DNA of 64,000 nucleotides from Agarivorans sp050870875 (GTDB lineage: Bacteria; Pseudomonadota; Gammaproteobacteria; Enterobacterales; Celerinatantimonadaceae), in NCBI RefSeq assembly GCF_050870875.2, contig NZ_CP194041.2:2976001-3040000 (forward strand). Reading direction: 5' to 3'. The notes beneath the pieces were generated by a model. That model had not been told where the DNA came from. It saw only the letters and a list, made by a program, of their open reading frames with translations, and did no database searches. Below are positions 36,532 through 45,398 of this stretch, one piece after another. A program made the translations under genes and the position numbers. Numbering within the stretch: position 1 is the first letter of the stretch; every line of letters begins with the position of its first letter.

Positions 36532-38232
36532 CTACGCAAATAAAGCCGCCTCTCTCATTGGGTCTTTAGGTATCGCAGAAATTAATTTTCGGGTGTATTC
36601 ATGTTGTGGATCGGCATAAATACGGTCTGAATCACCAATCTCAACAACTTTCCCTTGTTGCATCACCATAATTTGATCGGAGATGTGTTTAACCACCGAC
36701 AAGTCATGAGAAATAAACAAATAAGAAATTTGGAACTCGTCTTGTAAGTCTTGGAGTAAATTCAAGACCTGCGACTGAACTGACACATCGAGGGCGGAAA
36801 CCGATTCATCGCAAATCAGCACATCGGGTTTCAAGGTTAAACAGCGGGCTATCGCAATCCGTTGACGTTGACCTCCAGAAAATTCATGGGGATACTTGTT
36901 AAATGCACTTTTGGGCAGACTCACCCGCTCTAAAAGTGATTCAGCCATTTGTCTACGGTCTGCTTTATCCTGACCAATCCCATGCAGTAACATCGGTTCC
37001 ATCAATATTTGGCCGACCGTGAATCTCGGATTTAGAGAAGCGTAAGGATTTTGGAAAATAATCTGTACCCGGCGTTTCAGCGGTTTAAACGCCTCATCGG
37101 ACATTCCCAGAATTTCTTCTCCCTTAAAAAAAGCATCCCCAGACGTCGCATTAAGCAGACGCATAATGGTATGACCCACGGTAGATTTACCCGAACCAGA
37201 CTCTCCTACGATGCCTAAGGTTTTACCACGTTGTAATTGAAAGGACACCCCATCCACAGCTTTTAATTGCTTGCGATGAAACAATCCTGTCTTAATATTA
37301 AAGTACTTACATAGGTTATTCACCTCAAGCACTACCTCTCCCGTTTCCTGATATCCTCGGGCTCGCTCTGAGGGAAGCTGATAGGGCTCGTCTTGCAGGA
37401 AATCATCAATCACAGCCAGTCGCTCGGGTCTATAGTCAAGTGTTGGACGACAGTTCAAAAGGGCCTTGGTGTATGGGTGCTGCGGTTGCGTAAAAATAGA
37501 CTTAATGTCTCCTTGCTCGCAAATCACACCATGGCGCATCACAATCACTTGATCGGCAAATTCAGCGACCACGCCAAGATCATGGGTGATAAATAACACC
37601 GACATCTTGTGCTTTTTTTGCATTTTGGCCAACAGATCCAGAATCTGTTTCTGAATCGTCACATCCAGCGCCGTGGTTGGTTCGTCGGCGATCAACAGCT
37701 TGGGTTCACAGGCAATCGCCATCGCGATCATAACCCGTTGTTGCTGGCCACCCGATAATTCATGTGGATAAGCATGAATACGATTTTCCGGATCGGGCAA
37801 GCCCACTTCGGTCAACAAATCAATCGCTTTGCGCTTCGCGGACTTTTTGCTAATGTCTTTGTGTTGCAACAAGGTTTCAATGATTTGGTTACCAATGGTG
37901 AACACTGGATTGAGCGAGCTCATCGGCTCCTGAAAAATCATCGCAACATCGCCACCGCGTAATTTACGTAAAGATTTTTTCGACATGCTTAACACGTCGC
38001 TGCCATCAAATTCTATCTCACTTTCAGAAGAAATTAAGGTATTAGAACTTGGTAATAATCCCATAAGCGCCATTGAAGTCACTGATTTTCCAGACCCTGA
38101 TTCACCAACCAGCGCAACGGTCATATTTCTTGGGATCTCGAAATTAACCCTTTTTAGGGCGTGAAATAGACGACCATCTTCCAATCTAAAATCAACGCTT
38201 AAGTTTTTAACATTGAGTAAGGAACTGTCCAT
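36532..38232 (-). CDS. Oligopeptide ABC transporter, fused two-domain ATPase (YejF-like)
   Basis: A 566-residue cytoplasmic protein with two complete ABC ATPase domains. Domain 1 (about 1-260) has Walker A GESGSGKS, LSGGQQQRVMIAMAIA and LLIADEPTTALDVT. Domain 2 (about 300-560) has GESGSGKST, FSGGQRQRIAIARCL and LICDESVSALDVS. It energises uptake of peptides or similar solutes. I chose ATG 38232 with GGAG upstream rather than the GTG at 38244. It is last in the operon, 14 bp after the permease gene. Order (binding protein, two permeases, fused ATPase) equals yejABEF. Confidence 0.93.
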   Translation of the reverse strand: MDSSLLNVKNLSVDFRLEDGRLFHALKRVNFEIPRNMTVALVGESGSGKSVTSMALMGLLPSSNTLISSESEIEFDGSDVLSMSKKSLRKLRGGDVAMIFQEPMSSLNPVFTIGNQIIETLLQHKDISKKSAKRKAIDLLTEVGLPDPENRIHAYPHELSGGQQQRVMIAMAIACEPKLLIADEPTTALDVTIQKQILDLLAKMQKKHKMSVLFITHDLGVVAEFADQVIVMRHGVICEQGDIKSIFTQPQHPYTKALLNCRPTLDYRPERLAVIDDFLQDEPYQLPSERARGYQETGEVVLEVNNLCKYFNIKTGLFHRKQLKAVDGVSFQLQRGKTLGIVGESGSGKSTVGHTIMRLLNATSGDAFFKGEEILGMSDEAFKPLKRRVQIIFQNPYASLNPRFTVGQILMEPMLLHGIGQDKADRRQMAESLLERVSLPKSAFNKYPHEFSGGQRQRIAIARCLTLKPDVLICDESVSALDVSVQSQVLNLLQDLQDEFQISYLFISHDLSVVKHISDQIMVMQQGKVVEIGDSDRIYADPQHEYTRKLISAIPKDPMREAALFA

Positions 38233-38246
38233 TATATTCTCCACCG

Positions 38247-39323
38247 TTACTTCACTTTAGGGTCTAATGCGTCACGCAAGCTATCGGTCAATAAGCTAAA
38301 TGCAGTCACCAGAATCGACATAAATACAGTAACGGTAATCATTTGCCACCAATAACCTTGTATCAACTCTGCTGGCACCTCCGCTAACATCGCCCCCCAA
38401 CTGGTTTGGGTGATATCAACCCCAAATCCAAGGAAGGAAAGTACCACTTCCGATTTGATCATCCCCACCGTGAGAATGGAAAACTGCACCAATAACAAGT
38501 GACTCACATTGGGAAGAATATGCAAAAACATCTTGCGAACATGGCCCGCACCAATGGCATCCGCGGCTTGCACATACTCACGATGCTTATGTTTCATAAA
38601 CTCGGCTCGCATCACACGAAATACCGATGTCCATGAAGTCACGGCAAAGATGATGATCAAGGTATCAATGCCTCGAGAAAACACCACCGCAAAAGATAAC
38701 AGCAATAACATCTCGGGAATGGAAGTAAAGATGCTGTAAAACCACATCAGCAGATCATCAACCCACTTACCGAAATAACCCGCAATCGCGCCTAAAATAG
38801 TACCAATAATAATCGCGCAAAAAGAGCCAAACAGCGCCACAGTCACCGACACTGAAGTTCCTTTAATGGTTTTTTGTAAAATGTCGCGTCCACGACCATC
38901 CGCCCCTAAGATAAGAGAATGGGCTTTTTCTATGGTTTCGGTTTCATATTGCTCGGCATTCGAACTGGCTTCCGCCATCAATGCCGCCAAAGGGTCGTCG
39001 GCAGCATCGGCAATCTCATTTTGGGCGCTCGGAGATTCCGAATAACTAACAGCTTTGACTTCAGCGCCACGCGCTTCCCAAGTCGCAAAACTTGGCGGTG
39101 CATGGGGTAATGCAATTTCTTCGCGCCAGTTTTCACCCGCAAGATTCATCCATCCAGCGAGTGATAACAATAAGTATAAACTGACAATCATCAAGCTAAT
39201 ATAACCGACTTTGTCGTTTTTTAGCCGTTGCCAGCCGAGCGTCCATAAACTTCGGGTATGGGCATCTTCTTGTTGCACCACATTTTCTAGTTCGATAGCA
39301 ACATCGTTAGTTTGATATTTCAC
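38247..39323 (-). CDS. Oligopeptide ABC transporter permease (DppC/YejE-like)
   Basis: A 358-residue inner-membrane permease. An N-terminal TM helix (about 38-58) is followed by an unusually long periplasmic segment (about 60-145) rich in acidic residues and alanine, then the BPD_transp_1 domain with the EAA-type loop (EYVQAADAIGAGHVRKMFLHILPN). The start is GTG with GGGAAG upstream. It pairs with the other permease encoded just upstream. Confidence 0.9.
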   Translation of the reverse strand: MKYQTNDVAIELENVVQQEDAHTRSLWTLGWQRLKNDKVGYISLMIVSLYLLLSLAGWMNLAGENWREEIALPHAPPSFATWEARGAEVKAVSYSESPSAQNEIADAADDPLAALMAEASSNAEQYETETIEKAHSLILGADGRGRDILQKTIKGTSVSVTVALFGSFCAIIIGTILGAIAGYFGKWVDDLLMWFYSIFTSIPEMLLLLSFAVVFSRGIDTLIIIFAVTSWTSVFRVMRAEFMKHKHREYVQAADAIGAGHVRKMFLHILPNVSHLLLVQFSILTVGMIKSEVVLSFLGFGVDITQTSWGAMLAEVPAELIQGYWWQMITVTVFMSILVTAFSLLTDSLRDALDPKVK

Positions 39324-39349
39324 GGTCTATTCTTCCCTACCTTACATTC

Positions 39350-40288
39350 CTAATTTAATTGCACGCGTGGATCGACCAGCTTATAAATCAAGTCCGCAAG
39401 CAGATTAAAAATCATAATGGTAATCACGAGATAGATGGTAATGGCTTTAATCACAGGAAAATCACTGGCATTAACTGCTCTTAGTATTTCGTTGCCTAAA
39501 CCGGGGATACCAAAAAACCGTTCGATCAACACCGACCCAGTGATCATATAAGGTAAGGAAGACATCACTCCCGTAACAATCGGAATCAGTGCATTACGCA
39601 TCACATGTTTTAAAACAACGGTTCTCTCCGACAAACCCTTTGCTCTCGCAGTACGAACGTAATCGTTGTTCATCTCTTCAACAAAACAGGTACGATAAAA
39701 GCGCGTGTCTGGTGCAATGCTCACGGCAACCCCAATCAATAGCGGTAGCGGTATATAAATCAGGAAGTTTTGCCACATATCATTGCCCCAGCCGAACACT
39801 GGAAACCATTGCATTTTATAGGCAAGAAAGTATTGCCCGGCGATGATATACACCAAGATACTGATCGACATTGCAACCGTTGAAATAATAGTCACAGTAC
39901 GGTCATAAGCGCTGCCGTTGTAGTAAGCGACAGATGCGGCAAACAGCAGTGAGAAAAACAGTGAACACATTTGCCAAGTCAACAACAGCATCACCGATGG
40001 ACCAATACGACTATTGATGATCTCAGAGACAGGCTGTTGGGTTGACCAAGAGGTGCCAAAGTCCATACTGATCACTTGTTTCACAAAAATCCAGAACTGT
40101 TCAGGCAGACTTTTATCCAAGCCTAATTGAGCATGAATGCTGGCCAGCATCTCATTACTCAGGCTTTTCCCTGCCAAAATATAAGATGGATCACCGCCAA
40201 CCAAGGTATACAGTGTAAACAGTAGCAACATCACCCCAAGCAAGGTGGGGATCATTTGCCAGCTGCGGCGAATAACATAAGAAAGCAT
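39350..40288 (-). CDS. Oligopeptide ABC transporter permease (DppB/YejB-like)
   Basis: A 312-residue inner-membrane permease of the DppB class. Landmarks: N-terminal MLSYVIRRSWQMIPTLLGVMLL, then DLGLDKSLPEQF-like segment (AQLGLDKSLPEQFWIF), and the EAA loop DYVRTARAKGLSERTVVLKHVMRNAL. GAGGAG precedes the ATG. An intrinsic terminator-like hairpin lies just upstream, separating it from the binding-protein gene. Confidence 0.92.
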   Translation of the reverse strand: MLSYVIRRSWQMIPTLLGVMLLLFTLYTLVGGDPSYILAGKSLSNEMLASIHAQLGLDKSLPEQFWIFVKQVISMDFGTSWSTQQPVSEIINSRIGPSVMLLLTWQMCSLFFSLLFAASVAYYNGSAYDRTVTIISTVAMSISILVYIIAGQYFLAYKMQWFPVFGWGNDMWQNFLIYIPLPLLIGVAVSIAPDTRFYRTCFVEEMNNDYVRTARAKGLSERTVVLKHVMRNALIPIVTGVMSSLPYMITGSVLIERFFGIPGLGNEILRAVNASDFPVIKAITIYLVITIMIFNLLADLIYKLVDPRVQLN

Positions 40289-40303
40289 GCAGTCTCCTCG
40301 AGC

Positions 40304-40346
40304 AAAAAAACATCAATACAACGCACCTCATGGTGAGTTGTATTGA
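40304..40346 (-). terminator. Intra-operon attenuator after the binding-protein gene
   Basis: On the transcribed strand a long hairpin (10-bp arms 40337-40346 / 40313-40322, one mismatch, then inner CACC/GGTG) is followed by GATG and a seven-T run (40304-40310). It lies between the binding-protein stop and the permease ribosome site. Such elements let the binding protein be made in excess over the membrane components. Confidence 0.78.
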
Positions 40347-40369
40347 ATAATACAGATGAAATAGAGCGG

Positions 40370-42154
40370 TTATTTGTCTACTTCTATGTAACGCCAAGGA
40401 GCTTGCATAATAGGATGGGTTTTATAGCCATGAACATTTTTGTGTGACACATAGCTACGTACCCGGGTGTCGCCAAAAATGTAGGGCTGGTACTGTACAA
40501 CCAGTTTATTCATATGGTCATAAAGCTTCTGTCGCTTCTCTCCATTTGGCAGGCTTAACGCTTCCTCATAATCTTTATTAAAGGCGGGTAAGTTAAACGC
40601 TGCAAAATTAGAATCACCTTTATTGGGACCATAAAACATCTGCATGAAATTCTCGCCATCAGGGTAGTCGGCACTCCATGCCAATCCCCACATCTGCAAT
40701 TTACCTTCACGGTTGGCTTTTGACAATTCAGGCCATTTACCGGGTTTGAACGAGAGTTTTATTTTAAGCGAATCAAAATCTTGCTGCCAAAATTCATTCC
40801 ATTCGCGGTCAACAGCGGAAGTGGTGGTTCCCATTCGAACCGATAATGGCGAACCATCCGGTAGGGTACGGTAACCGTCGTCACCGATTTTGTAACCCGC
40901 TGCATCCAATAATGCATTAGCTTTTGCTGGGTTATATTTCACTGAACTTTTTACTTTAGGATTATGGCCTGCAACCCCTTCTGGGATCGCATATTCTACA
41001 GGAACCGCCTGCCCACGACGAATTCTGGCAATCGTTTCATTAATCGGAAAACCCATGGCAATTGCACGGCGTAATGCAATGTTAGCCGGGGTATAGCCGC
41101 CAACAACGGGATCTTCCATATTAAAGAAGTAAAATACAATTTCGAGTATTTTACTACGTTGCAGGGTAATGCCTTCATCCACATATTTTTGTGCTAATTT
41201 CACATCCAGCGGGTCGTTAGGATTCATCACTAACGCTTCTTTCAGCGCGGGTTGGGGAATCATATTCAGATCAAGCTGATTATTTAAAAAAGCAAGCCAG
41301 GCGGGTTGTTCCTCTTCAATAATACTAATGTTGATGTGCTGCATTTGTGGCAAAGTTTTACCATGCATCTCTTGAGCAACCCGAACAGAAATTGGATCGC
41401 TCGGATCAGGCTGATAATTAAACACCGATTTACGGAAATTTGGGTTTGCGTCTAGGATAATTTTACTGCCCGGTTTCCACTCTGTGAGCATGTATGGACC
41501 GGTTCCAACCGGATGCGCATTGGTATTTGCGGCATTGGCTTCAATCACTTCTCGTGCAACAGCGCCAAAAGTGGGCATTGCCAAAATAGTCGCAAAATTA
41601 TAGTTCTTGCTGGTTAGGTTCAATTGTAAGGTATATTTATCTAACGCTTTAATACCTTCAATCTGCGTGTCGTAATTCAGCGCACCATTACCAGTTTGGG
41701 TGACCATTTCATCGGTACCAACAAACTTGCCATCAACCAGATAGCTCTGTGGCGAATTAATGGTTTTATCGAATATCCGTTTCAAGGAATAAACGTAATC
41801 AGCAGCAACCAGCTCTCTCTTTTTACCTTTAAACGCGGGGTCATCTGCAAAATAGATCCCCGGTTTTATTTTAAAAGTATAGGTTTTTCCGTCATTCGTA
41901 ATAGTTGGTAAGGCTTCAATGGTATTAGGAATAAGCTTAATCGGGCGAGCAAGGTAGTCATAGGTGAGTAAAGAGTCGTAAATATTTTCAATGACTTTAC
42001 CGGAATAAATATCAGAAACTTTCGCAGGGTCAAAGCCCGTTGCTGCAAGTTCGAATGCAACATTGAGTGTACTTTTACTTTCTCCAGCATACAGCGAACA
42101 AGAAGCTAGCATCGCCGCAGAGAGCAGGCCTATTTTATAGAGTTTGTTCTTCAT
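40370..42154 (-). CDS. ABC transporter substrate-binding protein, family 5
   Basis: A 594-residue exported binding protein of the oligopeptide/dipeptide class (SBP_bac_5). The signal peptide contains LASC (C19), a possible lipobox, or is cut after LYA; both are plausible. Landmarks: TGFDPAKVSDIYSGKVIENIYDSLL, VAADYVYSLKRI, HPVGTGPYMLTEWKPGSKI, and a C-terminal MWGLAWSADYPDGENFMQMFYG. GAGG precedes the ATG. It is first in a four-gene transporter operon and is followed by an attenuator. The solute is probably a peptide. Confidence 0.92.
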   Translation of the reverse strand: MKNKLYKIGLLSAAMLASCSLYAGESKSTLNVAFELAATGFDPAKVSDIYSGKVIENIYDSLLTYDYLARPIKLIPNTIEALPTITNDGKTYTFKIKPGIYFADDPAFKGKKRELVAADYVYSLKRIFDKTINSPQSYLVDGKFVGTDEMVTQTGNGALNYDTQIEGIKALDKYTLQLNLTSKNYNFATILAMPTFGAVAREVIEANAANTNAHPVGTGPYMLTEWKPGSKIILDANPNFRKSVFNYQPDPSDPISVRVAQEMHGKTLPQMQHINISIIEEEQPAWLAFLNNQLDLNMIPQPALKEALVMNPNDPLDVKLAQKYVDEGITLQRSKILEIVFYFFNMEDPVVGGYTPANIALRRAIAMGFPINETIARIRRGQAVPVEYAIPEGVAGHNPKVKSSVKYNPAKANALLDAAGYKIGDDGYRTLPDGSPLSVRMGTTTSAVDREWNEFWQQDFDSLKIKLSFKPGKWPELSKANREGKLQMWGLAWSADYPDGENFMQMFYGPNKGDSNFAAFNLPAFNKDYEEALSLPNGEKRQKLYDHMNKLVVQYQPYIFGDTRVRSYVSHKNVHGYKTHPIMQAPWRYIEVDK

Positions 42155-42316
42155 TCGATCCTCTTCATATTAAGTTGTTAGGTAACTAATTGATATGACA
42201 TAGCAAATAACAAGCCATCTCCTTTTTTCTTTTCACAGACTCTTTAACTTATACAGTTTTGCTACATTTCCAACAGACTCATCACTCACCTTGTCCGAGT
42301 CTACCGGTACATGTAT

Positions 42317-42336
42317 ATACAACACGTTGTATTATA
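42317..42336 (-). promoter_or_regulatory. Promoter and operator of the oligopeptide ABC operon
   Basis: On the minus strand a perfect TATAAT (42336-42331) overlaps the dyad ATACAAC-AC-GTTGTAT (42317-42332). The -35 region at 17-bp spacing (TGTATG) is poor. A perfect dyad directly at the -10 element suggests a repressor operator. The start codon is ~160 bases downstream. Confidence 0.5.
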
Positions 42337-42706
42337 TAGGTCTTTGCTATCGCCATACAGCCAATATCTTGTAAGGTTTTTGTTTAGACATATTTATGAC
42401 GAGTCGCCCAAATTCGACATGTTCCGTTGAGTGTTTCACTGAATTGGCTCACAACACCCTGCAAATCGCACCAAGTTGGACGTTTCCAATTGAAAGCAAC
42501 GCGATAGATAACCACCTTAAGAACCACTTATGTTCACCGCTTGCAAACTGCAATTTTTTCCATTGAGACAAAAGCTTAAAAAAATCCACATAGCAAAATA
42601 AACTGCCTCACTTACTGATAGCACCTTCTGGCTCAAAAGACCCAAACACTAAACCAGCTATTAGTTTCCTTCCATTTTCATCCCAAGCTCAAGCCAATGA
42701 AAGGCA

Positions 42707-42966
42707 TTATTCAGTGCTGCGGCGTACCGCCTCAATATTATACTTATCAGTATCGATAACAAAAGCACCAGAAGCCAAAGCCGCTTCATAAAATTGCTCA
42801 AGCTGTTTTCGGCTATCAGCAGTAAAAGCAACATGTATAGGTGACTGTTGTAGGCGACCTTTCCCAAACCACAACTCTGGTTTTCCATTCTTTCCGAAAC
42901 CACTCGCGCCATCAAACGCCACTATCTTCTTAATGCCCAATGGAGTAAGCGCATTGGAGTAAAATT
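42707..42966 (-). pseudogene. VOC (glyoxalase-like) family pseudogene, internally deleted
   Basis: Readable frame FYSNALTPLGIKKIVAFDGA, then FGKNGKPELWFGKG and SPIHVAFTADSRKQLEQFYEAALASG, joined directly to AFVIDTDKYNIEAVRR. These are successive blocks of VOC-family proteins, but the usual segment between ALAAGG and YYGAFVLDPDGHNIEAV (about 20-25 residues, holding a metal-binding histidine) is missing. The N-terminal ~30 residues are also missing; an in-frame stop lies just upstream of FYSN. The gene is therefore probably non-functional. Confidence 0.78.
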
Positions 42967-43354
42967 AATTACGCTTTGTTAAATCTGATACTGAAAATCC
43001 AATGTTCACAGTCATATCCTTTATGCTTCTGATGCCTAGCCATAATACTCTGCTAGTGACAGTAGCGATATTCAGTATTTCAGAGGGCTTCAACAAACTA
43101 GCTCGACACGCTTAGCTGCAATGCTTTCCAAAACAGAAGAATCATGACAAATGAAACTGACCAATAATATAGCGGTTTAGACGACTGCTAAGGCAACTCG
43201 TGTCATTTCAAGAGTTGCCATGGATGTCTACCTAATTTTACGTCATGTTGTGATTTAAGAATTACTTTAACCATTGTCATTTAACAGCCTACGATTTAAC
43301 CCAGCGACATTCACAAGCCGTTAATTCAAAGCAGTTAATTCAAGTTAATTCAAT
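42967..43354. repeat. Gene-free stretch with short tandem repeat TTAATTCA
   Basis: No gene seen. Its end holds four perfect copies of TTAATTCA (43321-43328, 43335-43342, 43345-43352, 43355-43362), spaced 14, 10 and 10 bp. The 10-bp spacing is one helical turn. The last copy leads into the larger repeat R1. Confidence 0.6.
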
Positions 43355-43425
43355 TTAATTCAGACAGCCATGATAAAAACCTACGGTTATTTACATTAAC
43401 GGAGCCTTGAGGTGGATGTCTTGTT
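43355..43425. repeat. Island repeat R1
   Basis: 71-bp element identical at 65 of 71 positions, without gaps, to R2 (44098-44168). It has near-terminal inverted arms AGACAGCCA (43362-43370) / TGGATGTCT (43413-43421) and an inner hairpin AACC-TAC-GGTT. It abuts the stop codon of the nuclease-like gene. Confidence 0.85.
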
Positions 43426-44047
43426 ATATTTTATGTTCTACGAGTATACACCCAGCAAACCAACCGCTTGCATCTTCAATCACAACGTCTCTTATGTATA
43501 AAGTTGCTTTGAACTCATCGCCAACAATTACTTGAGCGTTATTCTGAATAGTTTCAATTCGTTGTTCCAATATCTCATGCGACCTTTTAGTAGACGAGTC
43601 ATCAGCAGCAGAGTAAAAAGTAAATGCACCAAATTCCATTGAAGACTGCAACTTCTTTCGTTTTAGAACGCCAGTAATTCTTTTTAAATCTGATTCATAT
43701 TGTGTCTTATTAAATACTCTGTTCTTTACTTCAATTACGGCTCTAGGAGCTCCTTTTGCCCACCAAAGTAGAAGATCAAAACGTCCGCCGGATCGTATAT
43801 CTCTATGAATTAGACCTTTACCAACAGCTCCAGCATAGTCAAGAGCATCGTATGCACCGTTTTCAATCGTTACATACTTATTGCCTTTTGCTTGATGCAA
43901 ACACCGCGCAACAGTTGTTGTTATAAAGTACTCAGGAGCCCAACAAACCCAGACCCCGCCAGACATATCACAGTATTCGTTTTGTGCCAATACAACACCT
44001 TCAAGACATACATCTACTATTGTCAATCTTGATATTCGACCTTTCAA
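43424..44047 (-). CDS. Unknown protein with PD-(D/E)XK nuclease-like motif
   Basis: A 207-residue AT-rich gene with no family I recognise. The segment GGRFDLLLWWAKGAPRAVIE followed by VKN shows an aspartate, then a hydrophobic strand with E-x-K (IEVKN), the pattern of the PD-(D/E)XK nuclease fold; an upstream helix could supply the first acidic residue. The start is TTG 44047 with GGAG upstream, a leader very like that of the next gene upstream (TTG 44698). It lies between repeats R1 and R2. A defence or DNA-processing role is possible but only inferred. Confidence 0.6.
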   Translation of the reverse strand: MKGRISRLTIVDVCLEGVVLAQNEYCDMSGGVWVCWAPEYFITTTVARCLHQAKGNKYVTIENGAYDALDYAGAVGKGLIHRDIRSGGRFDLLLWWAKGAPRAVIEVKNRVFNKTQYESDLKRITGVLKRKKLQSSMEFGAFTFYSAADDSSTKRSHEILEQRIETIQNNAQVIVGDEFKATLYIRDVVIEDASGWFAGCILVEHKI

Positions 44048-44097
44048 ATTTTCTCCAAGTAATTAACATCTTCTGATAAAAATTTAATTTAAAAAAA

Positions 44098-44168
44098 TTA
44101 ATTTAGACACCCATGATAAAAACCTACGGTTATTTACATTAACTGAGCCTTGAAGTGGGTATCTTGTT
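44098..44168. repeat. Island repeat R2
   Basis: 71-bp copy of the R1 element, with inverted arms AGACACCCA (44105-44113) / TGGGTATCT (44156-44164). Changes in the arms relative to R1 partly compensate each other, suggesting that the fold is maintained. Confidence 0.85.
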
Positions 44169-44263
44169 TTTTGTTGTTGTTTCTTTGTTGTTTTTGACGA
44201 AAGCCAAAACCTGTTCAGACCATTGCAGCCATTTTGCGGCTTGGAATAAGCGACTCCGTAATT

Positions 44264-44698
44264 TTATTTCAGCCCCAACAAGCGCCAGAATGATTTTTTT
44301 GGACTCTTTGGTTGAGGGATCAGCCGACCGAATTCATTCAGTAATTCAGCATTTAGAGAAGCCGCCATTTCGAGCAATGCAGAGACTTCATTGGCTGTTG
44401 AATTAGTGATGGTAATTTCATTATTCTCAAAGTGAAGCTCAACAACATTGTCTTGATTTTCAAGCTTTAAAAAGAACAAGTGCTCTCGGCAAGCGTCCTC
44501 AACAAGTGACTCAAACTCACCTTTATCGTGAATGTCATTCATTTCATTTATTCGAGTGACCATTTCACCCACAGATTCCATAAACATGGGATCTGTGGGT
44601 CTGAATAGCTTTGCATTCAAGTCAGCTTCAAGCATGGCTTCATGCAAAGCTAAAGGCCCATCCAGTTCACATTGTTTGTTATTACGTTTTATCTTCAA
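44264..44698 (-). CDS. Unknown acidic protein in the repeat island
   Basis: A 144-residue protein without recognised domain: acidic and helical in the middle (EMVTRINEMNDIHDKGEFES), two predicted beta-strands (VVELHFENNEITITN), and a basic C terminus (PKSPKKSFWRLLGLK). I chose TTG 44698 because GGAG lies 6 bp upstream; the frame extends to a GTG at 44746 inside repeat R3, which looks like leader rather than coding sequence. Base composition is AT-rich like its neighbours, suggesting a shared foreign origin. Confidence 0.55.
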   Translation of the reverse strand: MKIKRNNKQCELDGPLALHEAMLEADLNAKLFRPTDPMFMESVGEMVTRINEMNDIHDKGEFESLVEDACREHLFFLKLENQDNVVELHFENNEITITNSTANEVSALLEMAASLNAELLNEFGRLIPQPKSPKKSFWRLLGLK

Positions 44699-44733
44699 AA
44701 CTTTCTCCGTTAAATACAGCTTTAAAAGCGCAG

Positions 44734-44774
44734 TTAATTTAGACACCCATAATAAAAATCTATGATTATTTGCA
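44734..44774. repeat. Island repeat R3 (partial)
   Basis: 41 bp matching the left part of R2 at 36 of 41 positions, then diverging. It lies directly upstream of the acidic-protein gene, as R2 lies upstream of the nuclease-like gene. Confidence 0.75.
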
Positions 44775-44864
44775 CGGTCAAATAGTTGAGACGACCATTT
44801 TATTATTTATAATTTTGACTACTGCTAAATTTGGGGGAATTGCTTCTACACATATTCTCATTTG

Positions 44865-45398
44865 TTAGCTATCCTTGCGCATAGCTATTATCTTTACTGT
44901 TTGTATTACGCAACTTTTCATAAACTCACCACGGAATGATTCCACATCTTTTTGCATTTTTTCCAACTCTAATGCTTTGATAGAATCTTTATTAAGTGCA
45001 TTTCTGTAAACAACCCTTAATTCATTTTCTGAATTTTGGTCGATTGATTGATTATTAAATTCCGCCTTAAGCTTAACTTTATATAAAACATCATTAATAA
45101 CTTCTTCTTCATTTTTCTTGAATAGATGAAAATCAACCAAAGCAGTCCATGTAACCATACAACCAAATTCAGCCTCAATAGTAATACTGTCCTTAATTTT
45201 ACGACCAGTCGGAACATCTTCTCCAGTATTATTATTTGCTATTTGGTTCTGATGAGTAAATAAAGTTGGTTGTTCTATACGACATGTTTTATTCCAAGAT
45301 ATGCATGAGTTACCACAGGGCTGCCCCTTTTTACAAACCTTTGCGAAAGCGCTTGTCGAAAGTAAAATAAAAAATAAAAAATGTATTAAAATATTCAT
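44865..45398 (-). CDS. Exported cysteine-motif protein of unknown function
   Basis: A 177-residue protein with a signal peptide (MNILIHFLFFILLSTSAFA) followed at once by VCKKGQPCGNSCISWNKTCR, a cysteine-rich motif that I have seen at the N terminus of small secreted proteins from varied bacteria. The rest is charged and probably mixed alpha/beta. No catalytic motif is visible. The gene is AT-rich, on the same strand as its two island neighbours, and ends TAACAAA directly at its stop. Confidence 0.62.
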   Translation of the reverse strand: MNILIHFLFFILLSTSAFAKVCKKGQPCGNSCISWNKTCRIEQPTLFTHQNQIANNNTGEDVPTGRKIKDSITIEAEFGCMVTWTALVDFHLFKKNEEEVINDVLYKVKLKAEFNNQSIDQNSENELRVVYRNALNKDSIKALELEKMQKDVESFRGEFMKSCVIQTVKIIAMRKDS

